From the NCBI GenBank assembly GCA_964543905.1, contig CAZIZO010000009.1, positions 62,001 through 126,000 on the forward strand: a stretch of 64,000 nucleotides of DNA, in the 5' to 3' direction. The notes under the pieces were generated by a model that saw only the letters and a program-made list of their open reading frames with translations, was not told where the DNA came from and did no database searches. The stretch is from GCA-016699835 sp964543905. Lineage in GTDB: Bacteria > Planctomycetota > Phycisphaerae > Phycisphaerales > UBA1924. Shown here piece after piece: positions 23,891-32,668 of this stretch; the stretch's first letter is position 1; every line of letters begins with the position of its first letter. The translations under genes and the position numbers were made by a program.

Positions 23891-25957
23891 ATGGCTCACG
23901 ATCACCAGCACGACCACAGCCACGCCCACGACCAGATCGCGCTCGGCGGCGATGCGCAGTGCTGCTCCCACCACGAGGTCAAGATCGACCGCTGGATCTT
24001 CCTCTGCCTCATCGGCGGGCTCCTCGTCGCGGTCACCACCGTCGCGAGTTGGTTGAAACTCCTCCCGAACGAGACGGCCCAACTCCCGGCCATGCTCGGC
24101 GCGGTCCTGCTTTCCATCCCGCTCTTCATCGCCGCCGGCAAAGAAGTCTGGACCGCCCGCTTCTCCAGTTCCACCCTCGCCGCCATCGCCATCATCGCCG
24201 CCATCGCCACGGGTGAATACGTCCCCGCGGGCTGGCTCGCCTTCATCCTCGTGGTCTTCGGCCTGCTCGTTCGCCGGTCGGCCTCCGGCGCCCAACGCGC
24301 CATCCAGGAACTCGTGCAACTCACCCCCGACGTGGCCCGCGTCATCGAGAACGGCAACGAGCGCACCGTTTCCCTTGCCGACATCCGCGTCGGGATGACC
24401 GTCCGCGTCCGTCCCGGTGAAAATCTGCCCGTCGACGGGAAGGTCGTTGTCGGGCGATCCACCATCAACCAGGCCTCGCTCACGGGCGAAGCCGCCCCCG
24501 TCGAGGTCACCCAGGGCGATCAGGTCTATGCCGGCACGACCAACCTGACCGGCGGCATCGACATCATGGTGACGCAGATCGGCGCGGACACGACCATCGG
24601 GAAGGTCACACAACTCATCCGCCAGGCCGAATCCAGCCGCACCCCGCGCCAACTCCTGATCGAGCAGGTCTCCCAGTTCTTCGTGCCGCTCGTCCTCAGC
24701 ATCGCGGGCCTCGTGTGGTTCCTCATGAGCCAATCGGAAGACCCCGCGACCAGGGCCCGCGCCGCGGTCACCGCCGTCACCGTGCTCGTCGTCGCGTGCC
24801 CCTCGGCGCTGCTCCTGGCCTCCCCGTCGGCGATGCTCGCCGCCTTCGCCGCCGCCGCGCGGCTCGGGATCCTCATCAAGCAGCCCTCCTTCCTCGAAGC
24901 GTCCGCCAACGTCACCGCCGTCGTCCTCGACAAGACGGGCACGCTCACGACCGGCAAGTTCCAGGTCACCAAACTCGCCCCCGCCACGGGCGTGGACGGC
25001 GCCGACCTCCTCCGCGCCGCCGCCAACGGCGAGCAGCACTCCAACCACCCCCTCGCGCAATCCATCCTCACCACCGCCAAGGCCGCTCGCATCACCATCG
25101 ACGGCAGCAACGACTACCAAGAGATCCACGGCCGGGGCGTCAAGGCCAAGACCACGATGGGCGAAATCTGCGTCGGGCGCTCGAGTTGGCTCTTGGAAAT
25201 GAGCCCCGCCATCAAGCCCGAGTTGGACGAGGTCGAATCCAAGATCGAGGGCATGACCGGCGTCCACGTCATGCGGAACGGGCAATACCTCGGCGCCGTC
25301 GGGCTTGAAGACACCACCCGCGCCAACGCCAAGAGCGTCATCAACAAACTCCGCGAACTCGGCGTCCGCAACATCGCCATGTTCACGGGCGACCGCCTCA
25401 GCGTCGCGAAACGCGTTGGCGCCGCCATCGGCGTGGACGCCATCGAGGCCGAGTGCCACCCCGAGGAGAAGCACGAGCAGATCCAGGGCCTCGTCAAGGC
25501 CGGCTACCGCACCATGATGGTGGGCGACGGCATCAACGACGGCCCCTCCCTCGCCGCCGCCGACGTCGGCATCGCCATGGGCCTCCACGGGTCCGACATC
25601 GCCGCCAACTCCGCCGGCGTGGCGCTCATGAACGACGACCTCTCCCGCGTCCCCTTCCTCATCCAACTCGCTCGGCGTACCCGCGGCATCATCGGGCAGA
25701 ACATCATCCTCTCCATCCTGATCGCGGTGCTCGGGCTGGTCCTCGCCGCCACCGGCACCCTCAGCAAGGCCGCCGAGTTCGCCCTGCCCCTCGCCGCCCT
25801 CTACCACTTCGTCGGGGACATCGTCGTGCTCGCGAACAGTTTCCGCCTCTTCCGCTTTGGCGAGGACTTTGCCGAGGCCGAGAAGCCCCAGGAGGGGCCC
25901 ACCATCCGTCGTCGGGCCGCGAGCGTTCGCGGGCTCACCGCCGCCCAGCCCGCGTGA
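23891..25957 (+). CDS. P1B-type heavy-metal-translocating ATPase with CPS motif
   Basis: The 688-residue protein starts with a His-rich tail (M-A-H-D-H-Q-H-D-H-S-H-A-H) and a C-C pair at ~24. P-type landmarks are T-G-E (198-200, actuator), D-K-T-G-T-L-T (phosphorylated D347), S-N-H-P-L-A (H386-P387, the P1B-specific HP motif) and G-D-G-I-N-D-G-P (545-552). In the metal-binding helix the usual C-P-C is replaced by C-P-S (303-305). The N-terminal HMA domain is missing and replaced by the His-rich stretch. A role in Zn/Cd/Co or Cu export is likely but the ion cannot be assigned. An intrinsic terminator follows. The start is supported by the His-rich N-terminus and AGGTGG ~10 nt upstream. Confidence 0.9.
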   Translation: MAHDHQHDHSHAHDQIALGGDAQCCSHHEVKIDRWIFLCLIGGLLVAVTTVASWLKLLPNETAQLPAMLGAVLLSIPLFIAAGKEVWTARFSSSTLAAIAIIAAIATGEYVPAGWLAFILVVFGLLVRRSASGAQRAIQELVQLTPDVARVIENGNERTVSLADIRVGMTVRVRPGENLPVDGKVVVGRSTINQASLTGEAAPVEVTQGDQVYAGTTNLTGGIDIMVTQIGADTTIGKVTQLIRQAESSRTPRQLLIEQVSQFFVPLVLSIAGLVWFLMSQSEDPATRARAAVTAVTVLVVACPSALLLASPSAMLAAFAAAARLGILIKQPSFLEASANVTAVVLDKTGTLTTGKFQVTKLAPATGVDGADLLRAAANGEQHSNHPLAQSILTTAKAARITIDGSNDYQEIHGRGVKAKTTMGEICVGRSSWLLEMSPAIKPELDEVESKIEGMTGVHVMRNGQYLGAVGLEDTTRANAKSVINKLRELGVRNIAMFTGDRLSVAKRVGAAIGVDAIEAECHPEEKHEQIQGLVKAGYRTMMVGDGINDGPSLAAADVGIAMGLHGSDIAANSAGVALMNDDLSRVPFLIQLARRTRGIIGQNIILSILIAVLGLVLAATGTLSKAAEFALPLAALYHFVGDIVVLANSFRLFRFGEDFAEAEKPQEGPTIRRRAASVRGLTAAQPA

Positions 25958-25990
25958 CCACCCGCCTTCTCCACCACGCACCACCTCCAC

Positions 25991-26019
25991 GCCGCTCCGC
26001 CCGGGAGCGGCGTTTTCGT
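25991..26019 (+). terminator. Intrinsic terminator of the metal ATPase gene
   Basis: An 8-bp GC stem (GCCGCTCC/GGAGCGGC) followed by GTTTTCGTT, 33 nt past the stop. Confidence 0.75.
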
Positions 26020-26552
26020 TCGGGACGGCGTGACCATCTCAAACCGAACGCGTTCAAAAGAGCAACCCCGGCCGGGAGGGACCGGCCGGGGCGCCTACGG
26101 GACCGCAAGGCTCACCCCTCTTGACCTTCCTTGACTCCTCTCCCCCCGGGGAAAGAGAATCTCGGAAAGCGCGGTCCCGGGGTTGGTGTGGGCACAAGAT
26201 GTGGGAGGTGCCTTTGGGTTGCAACGCGGCCCAGCACGCCGCCTCACGCGCCCTCGACGCCGTTTTGCGCAGGGTGTTCACACTACCGAGGACAGTCGCT
26301 GACGTGCTCGTCCCCCACATCCGCGCAACACCCTCCTGCTATCATGCAACTCGTCCCCGCACCGGGGCGAATACCCCATCGCAAGGTCGGCGTGTCACTC
26401 GACCCCGTCTTTGCTCGCATGGTCATGTGTGCCGACGACCATGACCCGTCGGCGTGGTTCTTCCCAACCTCTCGTTGGTTCCCCCGAGGCCTCACACCCG
26501 CCAGTGATGCCGCGCCATCCTCTCATTTGGCGGATCAGTATCGGAGACGATC
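26020..26552. other. 530-nt non-coding region, candidate minus-strand small RNA
   Basis: No reading frame here has a convincing start or composition. At 26066-26091 there is a perfect 10-bp stem (CCCCGGCCGG/CCGGCCGGGG, loop GAGGGA) that on the minus strand is followed by TTGCTCTTTTG, a terminator-like end with no coding gene upstream of it. A second small hairpin (GGCAC/GTGCC) sits at ~26191-26213. The right end holds the leader of the next gene, whose Shine-Dalgarno is CGGAG. Confidence 0.4.
26056..26091 (-). terminator. Terminator-like hairpin without an upstream coding gene
   Basis: Perfect 10-bp GC stem followed on the minus strand by a T-rich tail. It could end an unannotated minus-strand RNA. 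Confidence 0.45.
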
Positions 26553-27857
26553 ATGAGTCTGCGCCGTTTCGTCGTTGCGTCGATGTTCACTTCGCTGCTC
26601 GTGTCCGTGGCGGGCGCCGCTCCCGCCACCTTTGCCGAACTTGAACTCCCATCCGGCGGTTGGACCGATCTCGAGGTCCTTGCCGTCTCCGGCGACGGGC
26701 GAGTCCTCGCCGGCAACCTCTACGACGCCTCCAACACGCCCCACGCCTACCGCTGGACGCGCACTACGGGATTCCAGATCGCCCCAACACCCTTCCGAGC
26801 CTCGGCCCTCTCTCGAAACGGTGCGGCCGTGCTCGGCTCGCGCCAAGTTCCGGGCTCCTCGGGCTCCTTCTCCGGATTTGCCGTTCGATGGGTCGGCAAC
26901 CAGGTTACAGACATCGTCGGCCCTTCCGCCAACACCGTGTGGACCCCCACCGCCACCAACGCCGACGGCACCATCGCGACGCTCACCGGACTGCTCGTCA
27001 GCCCCTTCAGCACCACGCGCGTCGGGCACATCTGGGCCGCCAACCCGCCTGCCAATCTGGTCCAACCCGCACCCGAATGGACCGTCTACGACCTGGCCGA
27101 CGATGCCAGCGTCCTCGTGGGGCAGTCCGCCCCGTCTTCCATCTTCGGCGGCAATTCGAACCTCTATCGCCCCTACCAGCGCGACGTGCTCGGCACGGTG
27201 ATGACGGACCTCCGCGCCCCGTCGGGCGTCGAGGCCGAAGGCGAGGCCACGCGGATCTCGGGCGACGGCTCCACCATCGTCGGTCGCCTGACCGAGGGCA
27301 ACTCCCTCGAACCTCGACGCGCGTTCATGTGGACCGCCGCGGGCGGGACACAGTATCTTTCGAGCGCCCTGGGCAACGACGCCTCCGTCTTCCCCCGAGG
27401 CATCTCTTACCGCGGCGACCTCATCGTGGGTGAAGAGCACGACGGACCCAACTTCAGCGTCGCGCTGATCTGGCGCGGCTTCGGCGCCGAGGAACTCATC
27501 GGCGTGCTCCGCCAGCAAGGCGCCGAGATCCCCGACCCCGCCGGCCTCGATCGCGCCCAGGCCATCAGCGCCGACGGGCTCACCATCATCGGGCAAGGCC
27601 ATCTCAACTTCGGGCACCGGTTCTGGTTCATCGCCACCCTCGCCACACCTTGCGACGCCGATCAAGACGACGGCTCAGGCCTGGGCTTCCCCGACGGCGG
27701 GGTCACCACCGACGACCTCCTTTTCTACCTCACCCAGTTCGAGACCGGGCGTGAACGCGCCGACCTCGACGACGGCTCCGGGACCGGCACCCGCGACGGC
27801 GGCGTCTCGATCGACGATCTGCTCTACTTCCTCATCCGCTTCGAGGCCGGCTGCTGA
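26553..27857 (+). CDS. Exported HAF-repeat-like protein with GC-type dockerin
   Basis: The 434-residue protein has GGAG 7 nt before the ATG and a signal peptide ending near S-V-A-G-A-A. The body is built from repeats of the S-G-D-G-x-x-x-x-G form followed by A-Y-R-W-T or A-F-M-W-T (for example V-S-G-D-G-R-V-L-A-G-N, I-S-G-D-G-S-T-I-V-G-R, I-S-A-D-G-L-T-I-I-G-Q). This is the pattern of HAF-type extracellular repeats predicted to form beta-propellers. A complete GC-type dockerin ends the chain; its first loop reads V-T-T-D-D-L-L-F-Y-L and its second V-S-I-D-D. The gene is monocistronic and converges on rpoN. Function unknown; likely a surface or secreted protein. Confidence 0.83.
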   Translation: MSLRRFVVASMFTSLLVSVAGAAPATFAELELPSGGWTDLEVLAVSGDGRVLAGNLYDASNTPHAYRWTRTTGFQIAPTPFRASALSRNGAAVLGSRQVPGSSGSFSGFAVRWVGNQVTDIVGPSANTVWTPTATNADGTIATLTGLLVSPFSTTRVGHIWAANPPANLVQPAPEWTVYDLADDASVLVGQSAPSSIFGGNSNLYRPYQRDVLGTVMTDLRAPSGVEAEGEATRISGDGSTIVGRLTEGNSLEPRRAFMWTAAGGTQYLSSALGNDASVFPRGISYRGDLIVGEEHDGPNFSVALIWRGFGAEELIGVLRQQGAEIPDPAGLDRAQAISADGLTIIGQGHLNFGHRFWFIATLATPCDADQDDGSGLGFPDGGVTTDDLLFYLTQFETGRERADLDDGSGTGTRDGGVSIDDLLYFLIRFEAGC

Positions 27858-27886
27858 TCCCCACGCCTTCATTCCATCACGCACCC

Positions 27887-27909
27887 GCACGCACCACCCT
27901 GGTGCGTGC
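27887..27909. terminator. Palindromic hairpin between convergent genes
   Basis: Perfect 10-bp stem GCACGCACCA/TGGTGCGTGC with CCC loop, between the stops of the dockerin gene and rpoN. No T-run on either side, so termination is only suggested. Confidence 0.4.
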
Positions 27910-27950
27910 TGCTCGTTGGGGCGTCGGGGCTCGCCCGACCTCGAGCGCGA

Positions 27951-29645
27951 TCATGTGAACGTCTTTCGGAGCCGCGCCGTCGGTATCCCGATCTGATCCC
28001 GATATTTCGCCACCGTCCGTCGGGCGATCTCGATCCCACGCTTCTTCAGTTCCTCCACCAGCGTCTCATCGCTCAGCGGCGACGACTTGTCCTCCGCGTC
28101 GATGATCTCCTTCAACGCAACCTTGATCGCGTCCCACGCCATCGATTCGCTCTCGCCATCCTCGCCCGTCGTCTGCAATCCGCCCGAAAAGAACTTGCGC
28201 AGCGGCACGATGCCCCGCGGGGTCGCCAGATGCTTCTCCGCCACCGCCCGGCTCACCGTCGCCACGTGGATCCCCAACTGCTCCGCCACCTGCGTCATCG
28301 GCAAGGGCTTGAGCGCCTGCGGCCCGTAGTCGAAGAAGTCCCGTTGCGCGTCCACCACCGCCCGCACGACCCGCAGCAGCGTCCGCTTGCGCTGCTCCAC
28401 CGCCTCGATCAGCCACTGCGCGTTCCCCAGGTTCGTCTTGATGAAGTCCCGGTCCTTGCGCTCCATCCCCTTGTCCTTCGCCAGCCGCGCGTACTCCTCG
28501 TTGATCCGAAGGTTCGGGATGCTCCGATCGTTCAGGTACGCGATGTACCGATCCTGGTCGCCGTCGTACTCCACGATCGCGTCCGGGATGATCGGCTTCG
28601 CGTCGTCGCTCACCAGCCGCCGACCCGGCGCGAGGCTCAGCCGACGCATCAGCGTCATCGCCTCCTTGATCTCGCCCATCGAAAGCCCGGTCTTCTCCGC
28701 CACCCGGGGCAGTCGATTCTGCAAGAGATCGTCGAGATGGTGCTCGACGAGCGTGCGGGCCGCGACCAGCGTCGCCCGAGGCCACCCGAGGTCCTGCGAC
28801 TCGTCCTCCAACGCGTCCAACTGCAGCAACAGGCACTCGCGGGGTGTCCGCGCCGCCACGCCCGCGGGTTCGAGGAGCAACTGCACCGCGCTCAGCGCTT
28901 CCTGGAGTTGCTCGATCGTCGGCCTCGTGGGAAACACGATCGACCCCGCCGGCGCCGTCGCCGGGTCCCCCACCACCGCCCGCTCCGCGATCGTCTCGAG
29001 GGGTGTGCGCAGATAGCCATCATCATCGAGGAACGAGATGAGCAACTCGCCCAGCGGGCGCAAGTCCTCTCGGACTTCCGTCAACGCCCACTGCCCACGC
29101 AGTTGATCGACGAGCGACGCCGCCCGCGCGGGAGTCGCCGCCATCGCCTCCGATTTCGCGTCCGTCCCACCTTCGTAGCGCTCGCGAGGCTGATACTCCT
29201 GCTCGCCGGCACGCTCGCGCGAGTAGTCCGACGCCGAAAACTCGTTCTCCGCCGCGTCCGGGTTCGTATCTTCGAACGAGTCCAAACGCTCGAAATCGTC
29301 CTTCGCCGACCCGCTGTCCACATCGACCGGCGCTTCATCACCTTCCACGGACTCGTTCAGCAGCGCCCCCTCGCCCGACTCTTCGCCCTCGCTCCCTTCC
29401 CCCGCATCCGCGTCGTCAAAGCCCTCATCATCCGTATCCCCCTCGCCCGCCGTCTCGGCCGTCGGGGCCTCGGCGTTCGGATCGCCCTCCACCAACTCCA
29501 GCGTCGCGTTGCTCTCCAGTTCCTGCTCGATCCGCTCCTCCAACTCCGCGAGCGGCATCTGCAGGATCTCCATCGACTGGATCATCCGGGGGGCCAGCCT
29601 CATCTGCTGGCCTAACTTCATGTGTTGCGACGTCTCAAAGCGCAT
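27951..29645 (-). CDS. rpoN: RNA polymerase sigma-54 factor
   Basis: The 564-residue protein has all sigma-54 regions: the Gln/Leu-rich activator-interacting N-terminus (L-G-Q-Q-M-R-L-A-P-R-M-I-Q-S-M-E-I-L-Q), an unusually long acidic region II (~55-150, Glu/Asp/Gly/Ser-rich), the core-binding part, the helix-turn-helix (V-A-E-Q-L-G-I-H-V-A-T-V-S-R-A-V) and the RpoN box A-R-R-T-V-A-K-Y-R (541-549). It directs polymerase to -24/-12 promoters and needs AAA+ activators, none of which is encoded in this window. recR lies just upstream on the same strand with a 12-nt gap, so the two are probably co-transcribed. Confidence 0.95.
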   Translation of the reverse strand: MRFETSQHMKLGQQMRLAPRMIQSMEILQMPLAELEERIEQELESNATLELVEGDPNAEAPTAETAGEGDTDDEGFDDADAGEGSEGEESGEGALLNESVEGDEAPVDVDSGSAKDDFERLDSFEDTNPDAAENEFSASDYSRERAGEQEYQPRERYEGGTDAKSEAMAATPARAASLVDQLRGQWALTEVREDLRPLGELLISFLDDDGYLRTPLETIAERAVVGDPATAPAGSIVFPTRPTIEQLQEALSAVQLLLEPAGVAARTPRECLLLQLDALEDESQDLGWPRATLVAARTLVEHHLDDLLQNRLPRVAEKTGLSMGEIKEAMTLMRRLSLAPGRRLVSDDAKPIIPDAIVEYDGDQDRYIAYLNDRSIPNLRINEEYARLAKDKGMERKDRDFIKTNLGNAQWLIEAVEQRKRTLLRVVRAVVDAQRDFFDYGPQALKPLPMTQVAEQLGIHVATVSRAVAEKHLATPRGIVPLRKFFSGGLQTTGEDGESESMAWDAIKVALKEIIDAEDKSSPLSDETLVEELKKRGIEIARRTVAKYRDQIGIPTARLRKTFT

Positions 29646-29657
29646 GGTGTTCGGTGC

Positions 29658-30341
29658 CTACGGGACTCCCTGACGACCAACAATGGCATCGGCCAAGACC
29701 GCCTTGTTGGCGTATTCCAACTGCGATCCGCTCGGCAATCCACGTGCCAGCCGCGTTATCTTGACCATCATACTCCGAAGTTCCTGCGCCAAATACAGTT
29801 GGGTCCCGTCCCCCTCCAGGTTCGGATTCATACCCAAAATAACTTCTCGGACTTGAACGCCCCCGGGGTTCCTGCTCGCGTCCTTCACCCGCGCCAGCAA
29901 GTCCCCAATCGTGAGTTCCGCCGGACCAATCCCATCCAGCGGGCTGAGTCGCCCCATCAGGACGTGATACAGCCCCTTGTACATCCCGGTCTGCTCCAAC
30001 GCGATCAGGTCCTTCGGCTGCTCTACCACCAGGATCGTCGAACGATCGCGCTCCTCGTCGCCGCAAATCACGCACACGTCGGCGTCCGACAAGTTCGAGC
30101 ACACCGTGCAGTGCCGGACCGTCTTCTTCATGTTCGAGATCGCGCCCGCCAGCGCCAGCGCGGTCGGAGCCTCGGCCTTGAGCAGGAAAAACGCCAGACG
30201 CTCCGCCGATCGTCGACCGATGCCCGGCAACTTCGCCAACTCGTCGATGAGCAGGTCCACGGCCCTCGGGTACGCGTGCGAACGCTTCGTCGGCATCGAC
30301 CCGCCCTCGCCCTCCGCCGAACTCTTCTGCTCGCTCGCCAT
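29658..30341 (-). CDS. recR: Recombination mediator RecR
   Basis: The 227-residue protein has a helix-hairpin-helix (A-K-L-P-G-I-G-R-R-S-A-E-R-L-A), a four-Cys zinc finger (C78, C81, C90, C93), a Toprim domain (I-L-V-V-E-Q-P-K-D-L) and the C-terminal G-L-P-S-G-S-Q-L-E-Y-A-N segment. RecR works with RecO and RecF to load RecA at gaps. A ~20-residue polar N-terminal extension (M-A-S-E-Q-K-S-S-A-E) precedes the canonical start, and an in-frame ATG at residue 16 is possible. A TAGGAT hexamer lies 5 nt before the ATG. Confidence 0.95.
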   Translation of the reverse strand: MASEQKSSAEGEGGSMPTKRSHAYPRAVDLLIDELAKLPGIGRRSAERLAFFLLKAEAPTALALAGAISNMKKTVRHCTVCSNLSDADVCVICGDEERDRSTILVVEQPKDLIALEQTGMYKGLYHVLMGRLSPLDGIGPAELTIGDLLARVKDASRNPGGVQVREVILGMNPNLEGDGTQLYLAQELRSMMVKITRLARGLPSGSQLEYANKAVLADAIVGRQGVP

Positions 30342-30346
30342 GGTTG

Positions 30347-30352
30347 ATCCTA
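30347..30352 (-). promoter_or_regulatory. -10-like hexamer TAGGAT, 5 nt before recR
   Basis: Its AGGA core could instead act as a Shine-Dalgarno, so this case is ambiguous. Confidence 0.3.
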
Positions 30353-30375
30353 CGCGAGGGGCGCCTCGCTCCTCG

Positions 30376-30381
30376 TATCAT
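30376..30381 (+). promoter_or_regulatory. -10-like hexamer TATCAT, 8 nt before the GT-C gene
   Basis: No Shine-Dalgarno; divergent from the recR element 24 nt away. Confidence 0.4.
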
Positions 30382-30389
30382 CCGCCCCG

Positions 30390-31994
30390 ATGCGGGTCCT
30401 CCCCATCCATCCACCGCGCGTCCTGCCCATGCCCGTCCAGGCCGCCGCCGTTCTCCTCGCCTGCATCCTCCTGTTCTGGGTCGGCCTGGGCTCCTCGGGC
30501 TTCAATCAGAGCGAGGGCTTCCGCGTCTTCCCCGCGTACGACATGCTCGACTCGGGCGACTGGGTCGTCCCGCGCCTCTTTGGGCAGGCCTACCTCAGGA
30601 AGCCCCCGGGCGTCCCGTGGACCATCGCCTGCTTCTCCGAACTCCTCGACCGCACCGAGTTCGCCGCCCGCGCCACTTCGGCGTTGGCCATGACGCTCTC
30701 GTGCCTGATGACCCTCGTCGCGTCCTGGCGATGGTTCGGCCCGCGCTTCTCCCTCCTCGCCGCCCTCGCCCACGCGCTCACGCCCCTCTTCTGGTACTCC
30801 GCCCGCAGCGCTGAGATCGAGGCGATCAACAACCTCTTCACACAACTCGGTGTCTTCGCCCTCCTCGACGCGATCCTCGTTCCTCGCCCCAGCCGACTTT
30901 CCCGCGCCCTCGCCGCCTTCGGGATCGCGCTCGGCACCGCCGGCCTCCTCCTCTCCAAGGGACCAGCCAGCCTGCCCTGCGTGGGTGCCGCGCTCCTCGC
31001 CGGCGCCTTCGTCCAACGTCGATTCGCCGCGGCGTTCAAACCCTCCGCGCTCGGCGCCATCCTCGTTGGCTGCGTGCCTTTCTGCTGGTGGCTCTTTCTT
31101 GCCACGATGCGCTCCAAGGGCCTCGATCCCGTCACCCAAACTCCGGGGAGATTCCTTTGGGACCCCAAGCACCTGCTCGAAACGCTGCTCCTGGTGCCCC
31201 GAGCATGGGCGAGCGCCCTGCCCTGGAGCGCCGTCCTCCTCGTGCCGCTGCTGACTCGCCCACGCCGCGAGCAGGAACTGGGAGGAGGGGTTGCCTTGAC
31301 GCCCCCCTCCTCGACAGAGCACAGGGGTGTGTTCAATCGCCCGAACGCCGAACCCGACCACCTCGCCAAGGCCCTCACCCTCACCACACTCCTCGCCCTC
31401 CTCATCTACACCCTGTCCGGCATCCACAACGTCCGCTACACCATGCCCGCGCTTACGTTCTTCTTTCCAGTGGTCGCCTGGTTCTGGTCACGAACCCTCG
31501 ACCTCCACGCGCCCACCCTCGCCCTCGCTCCGACGCGTGCCGCACGAGCCTGGCAAGTCGCGCCCATCCTCGTGCTCGCGATCACCGCGTGCGTGTGGCT
31601 GCCGATGGAAGAGGCCAGGCGAGATCGGAATAGCGGTCGAGAGGTCGGACGCCGGCTGGCGGAGGCCTTACCCGACGGCGCGCGGGTCTGGGGCGACCTC
31701 ATCTTCGACACACGTCCGGAGGTCTTCTATTACGCCGGTCAGCATGCGGCCGAACGTGGCAAGCAACTGGCGTTCCTTTGGATTCCCGATCAAGGCCCCG
31801 ACGCGCGTCCTTCGCCAGGGGCCCCCTTCTGGGCCGTCCGCACCGACGATCGAGATGAGTTCAACAAGGAGTTTCAGGTGATGTCCGGGCGAGGGTGGCT
31901 GGCGGGTTGGGACCCCGTCTTCCACGGCGAGATCCAACGAGGACGATTCACGTTCACGGTTTATAAGCAGCGTGAAGCACACAACGGTCGTTGA
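30390..31994 (+). CDS. ArnT/PMT-type membrane glycosyltransferase (GT-C fold)
   Basis: The 534-residue protein has about ten membrane segments and the GT-C hallmarks: D-S-G-D-W-V-V-P-R-L-F-G and Y-L-R-K-P-P-G-V-P-W in the first periplasmic loop, with the acidic residue before it (N-Q-S-E-G). A soluble C-terminal domain follows the last helix (~410). Such enzymes move sugars from polyprenyl-phosphate donors to lipid A, proteins or other acceptors. The donor and acceptor here are unknown. A second ATG at 30429 would remove 13 residues. TATCAT lies 8 nt before the first ATG and there is no Shine-Dalgarno. The gene is divergent from recR. Confidence 0.8.
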   Translation: MRVLPIHPPRVLPMPVQAAAVLLACILLFWVGLGSSGFNQSEGFRVFPAYDMLDSGDWVVPRLFGQAYLRKPPGVPWTIACFSELLDRTEFAARATSALAMTLSCLMTLVASWRWFGPRFSLLAALAHALTPLFWYSARSAEIEAINNLFTQLGVFALLDAILVPRPSRLSRALAAFGIALGTAGLLLSKGPASLPCVGAALLAGAFVQRRFAAAFKPSALGAILVGCVPFCWWLFLATMRSKGLDPVTQTPGRFLWDPKHLLETLLLVPRAWASALPWSAVLLVPLLTRPRREQELGGGVALTPPSSTEHRGVFNRPNAEPDHLAKALTLTTLLALLIYTLSGIHNVRYTMPALTFFFPVVAWFWSRTLDLHAPTLALAPTRAARAWQVAPILVLAITACVWLPMEEARRDRNSGREVGRRLAEALPDGARVWGDLIFDTRPEVFYYAGQHAAERGKQLAFLWIPDQGPDARPSPGAPFWAVRTDDRDEFNKEFQVMSGRGWLAGWDPVFHGEIQRGRFTFTVYKQREAHNGR

Positions 31995-32158
31995 GTTCTC
32001 GGACTTCTAATCGATCTTCATTAAAGTCCCATCACGCTTAGAACGCGCAAAATCACGTTTGTGGATAAGTCTTCCTGACCGCTTTGTGGTAGTCTCTGCG
32101 CCCCGCCCGCATGTGGCGACAAGTGAGCGTCGCTCGCCTGCCCGGTGAGCGACCGTGG

Positions 32159-32202
32159 CAGCAGCCTTCTTGAGGGAGAGAGAGAGGGCTGCTGTCGTTT
32201 TT
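32159..32202 (+). terminator. Intrinsic terminator, plus strand
   Basis: 11-bp stem with one G-T pair (CAGCAGCCTTC/GAGGGCTGCTG) and then TCGTTTTT, ~165 nt past the GT-C gene stop. Confidence 0.75.
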
Positions 32203-32231
32203 GGGGTTCATCACATCCGAGTCCGCGCATC

Positions 32232-32255
32232 AAAAAACGCGGCGAGCGCCGCGTT
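32232..32255 (-). terminator. Intrinsic terminator of the RRM gene
   Basis: On the minus strand AACGCGGCG/CGCCGCGTT is followed by TTTT, 33 nt past the RRM stop. Confidence 0.85.
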
Positions 32256-32287
32256 GGAGAGATCTGAGTACGGAGGAACGACGGGAC

Positions 32288-32668
32288 CTACCACCCGCCG
32301 CCGTCACCGCCGCCGCCGGATTCGCGACGCCACCCCCCACCACCGCCACCGCCCCCGCCACTCCGGTACCCGCCCCGACTACCGCCCCCCCGGCTGGCGC
32401 CGAAACCGCCGCCGCTCCGCTGCTCCCGCGGCTTCGCCTCATTGACAATCAGTTTTCGTCCACCCAAGTCAAACCCGCTGAGGGCCGCGATCGCCGCGTT
32501 CCCTTCCTCGGCGTTGGCCATCTCCACGAAGCCGAAGCCGCGCGATCGACCGGTCTCCCGATCCATGACCACGGAGGCGCGTTGAACTTGGCCGTGCTGG
32601 GCGAACAGTTGCTCGAGTTCCGCATCGGTGGTGCTGTACGGAAGGTTGCCGACGTAAATATTGATCAT
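32288..32668 (-). CDS. RRM-domain RNA-binding protein with Gly-rich tail
   Basis: The 126-residue protein has one RRM: RNP2 I-Y-V-G-N-L-P-Y (4-11) and RNP1 R-G-F-G-F-V-E-M (43-50). A ~40-residue tail of Gly, Arg and Ser follows. The layout is that of small glycine-rich RNA-binding proteins that act as RNA chaperones, often cold-induced, in bacteria and plants. The gene has its own terminator and a ~700-nt AT-richer non-coding region upstream, so a long regulated leader or distant promoter is possible. The frame is open upstream of the chosen ATG but M-I-N-I-Y-V-G-N-L-P is the standard start of this family. Confidence 0.92.
   Translation of the reverse strand: MINIYVGNLPYSTTDAELEQLFAQHGQVQRASVVMDRETGRSRGFGFVEMANAEEGNAAIAALSGFDLGGRKLIVNEAKPREQRSGGGFGASRGGGSRGGYRSGGGGGGGGGWRRESGGGGDGGGW

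Larger units (their letters stand above)
31995..32287. other. Intergenic region with tandem hairpins, candidate small RNA
   Basis: Between the GT-C gene stop and the RRM gene stop. It holds two hairpins in a row on the plus strand: a 7-bp perfect stem (GTCGCTC/GAGCGAC, 32129-32153) and a longer one that ends in TCGTTTTT, then an opposite-strand terminator for the RRM gene. The structured part could be the 3' end of the GT-C message or an independent small RNA. Confidence 0.4.

Noticed and set aside
23882..25990. Minus-strand open frame opposite the metal ATPase
   Set aside because: Mirror of the ATPase coding sequence; Gly/Asp/Glu-rich as expected for the antisense of Ala/Thr/Val codons.
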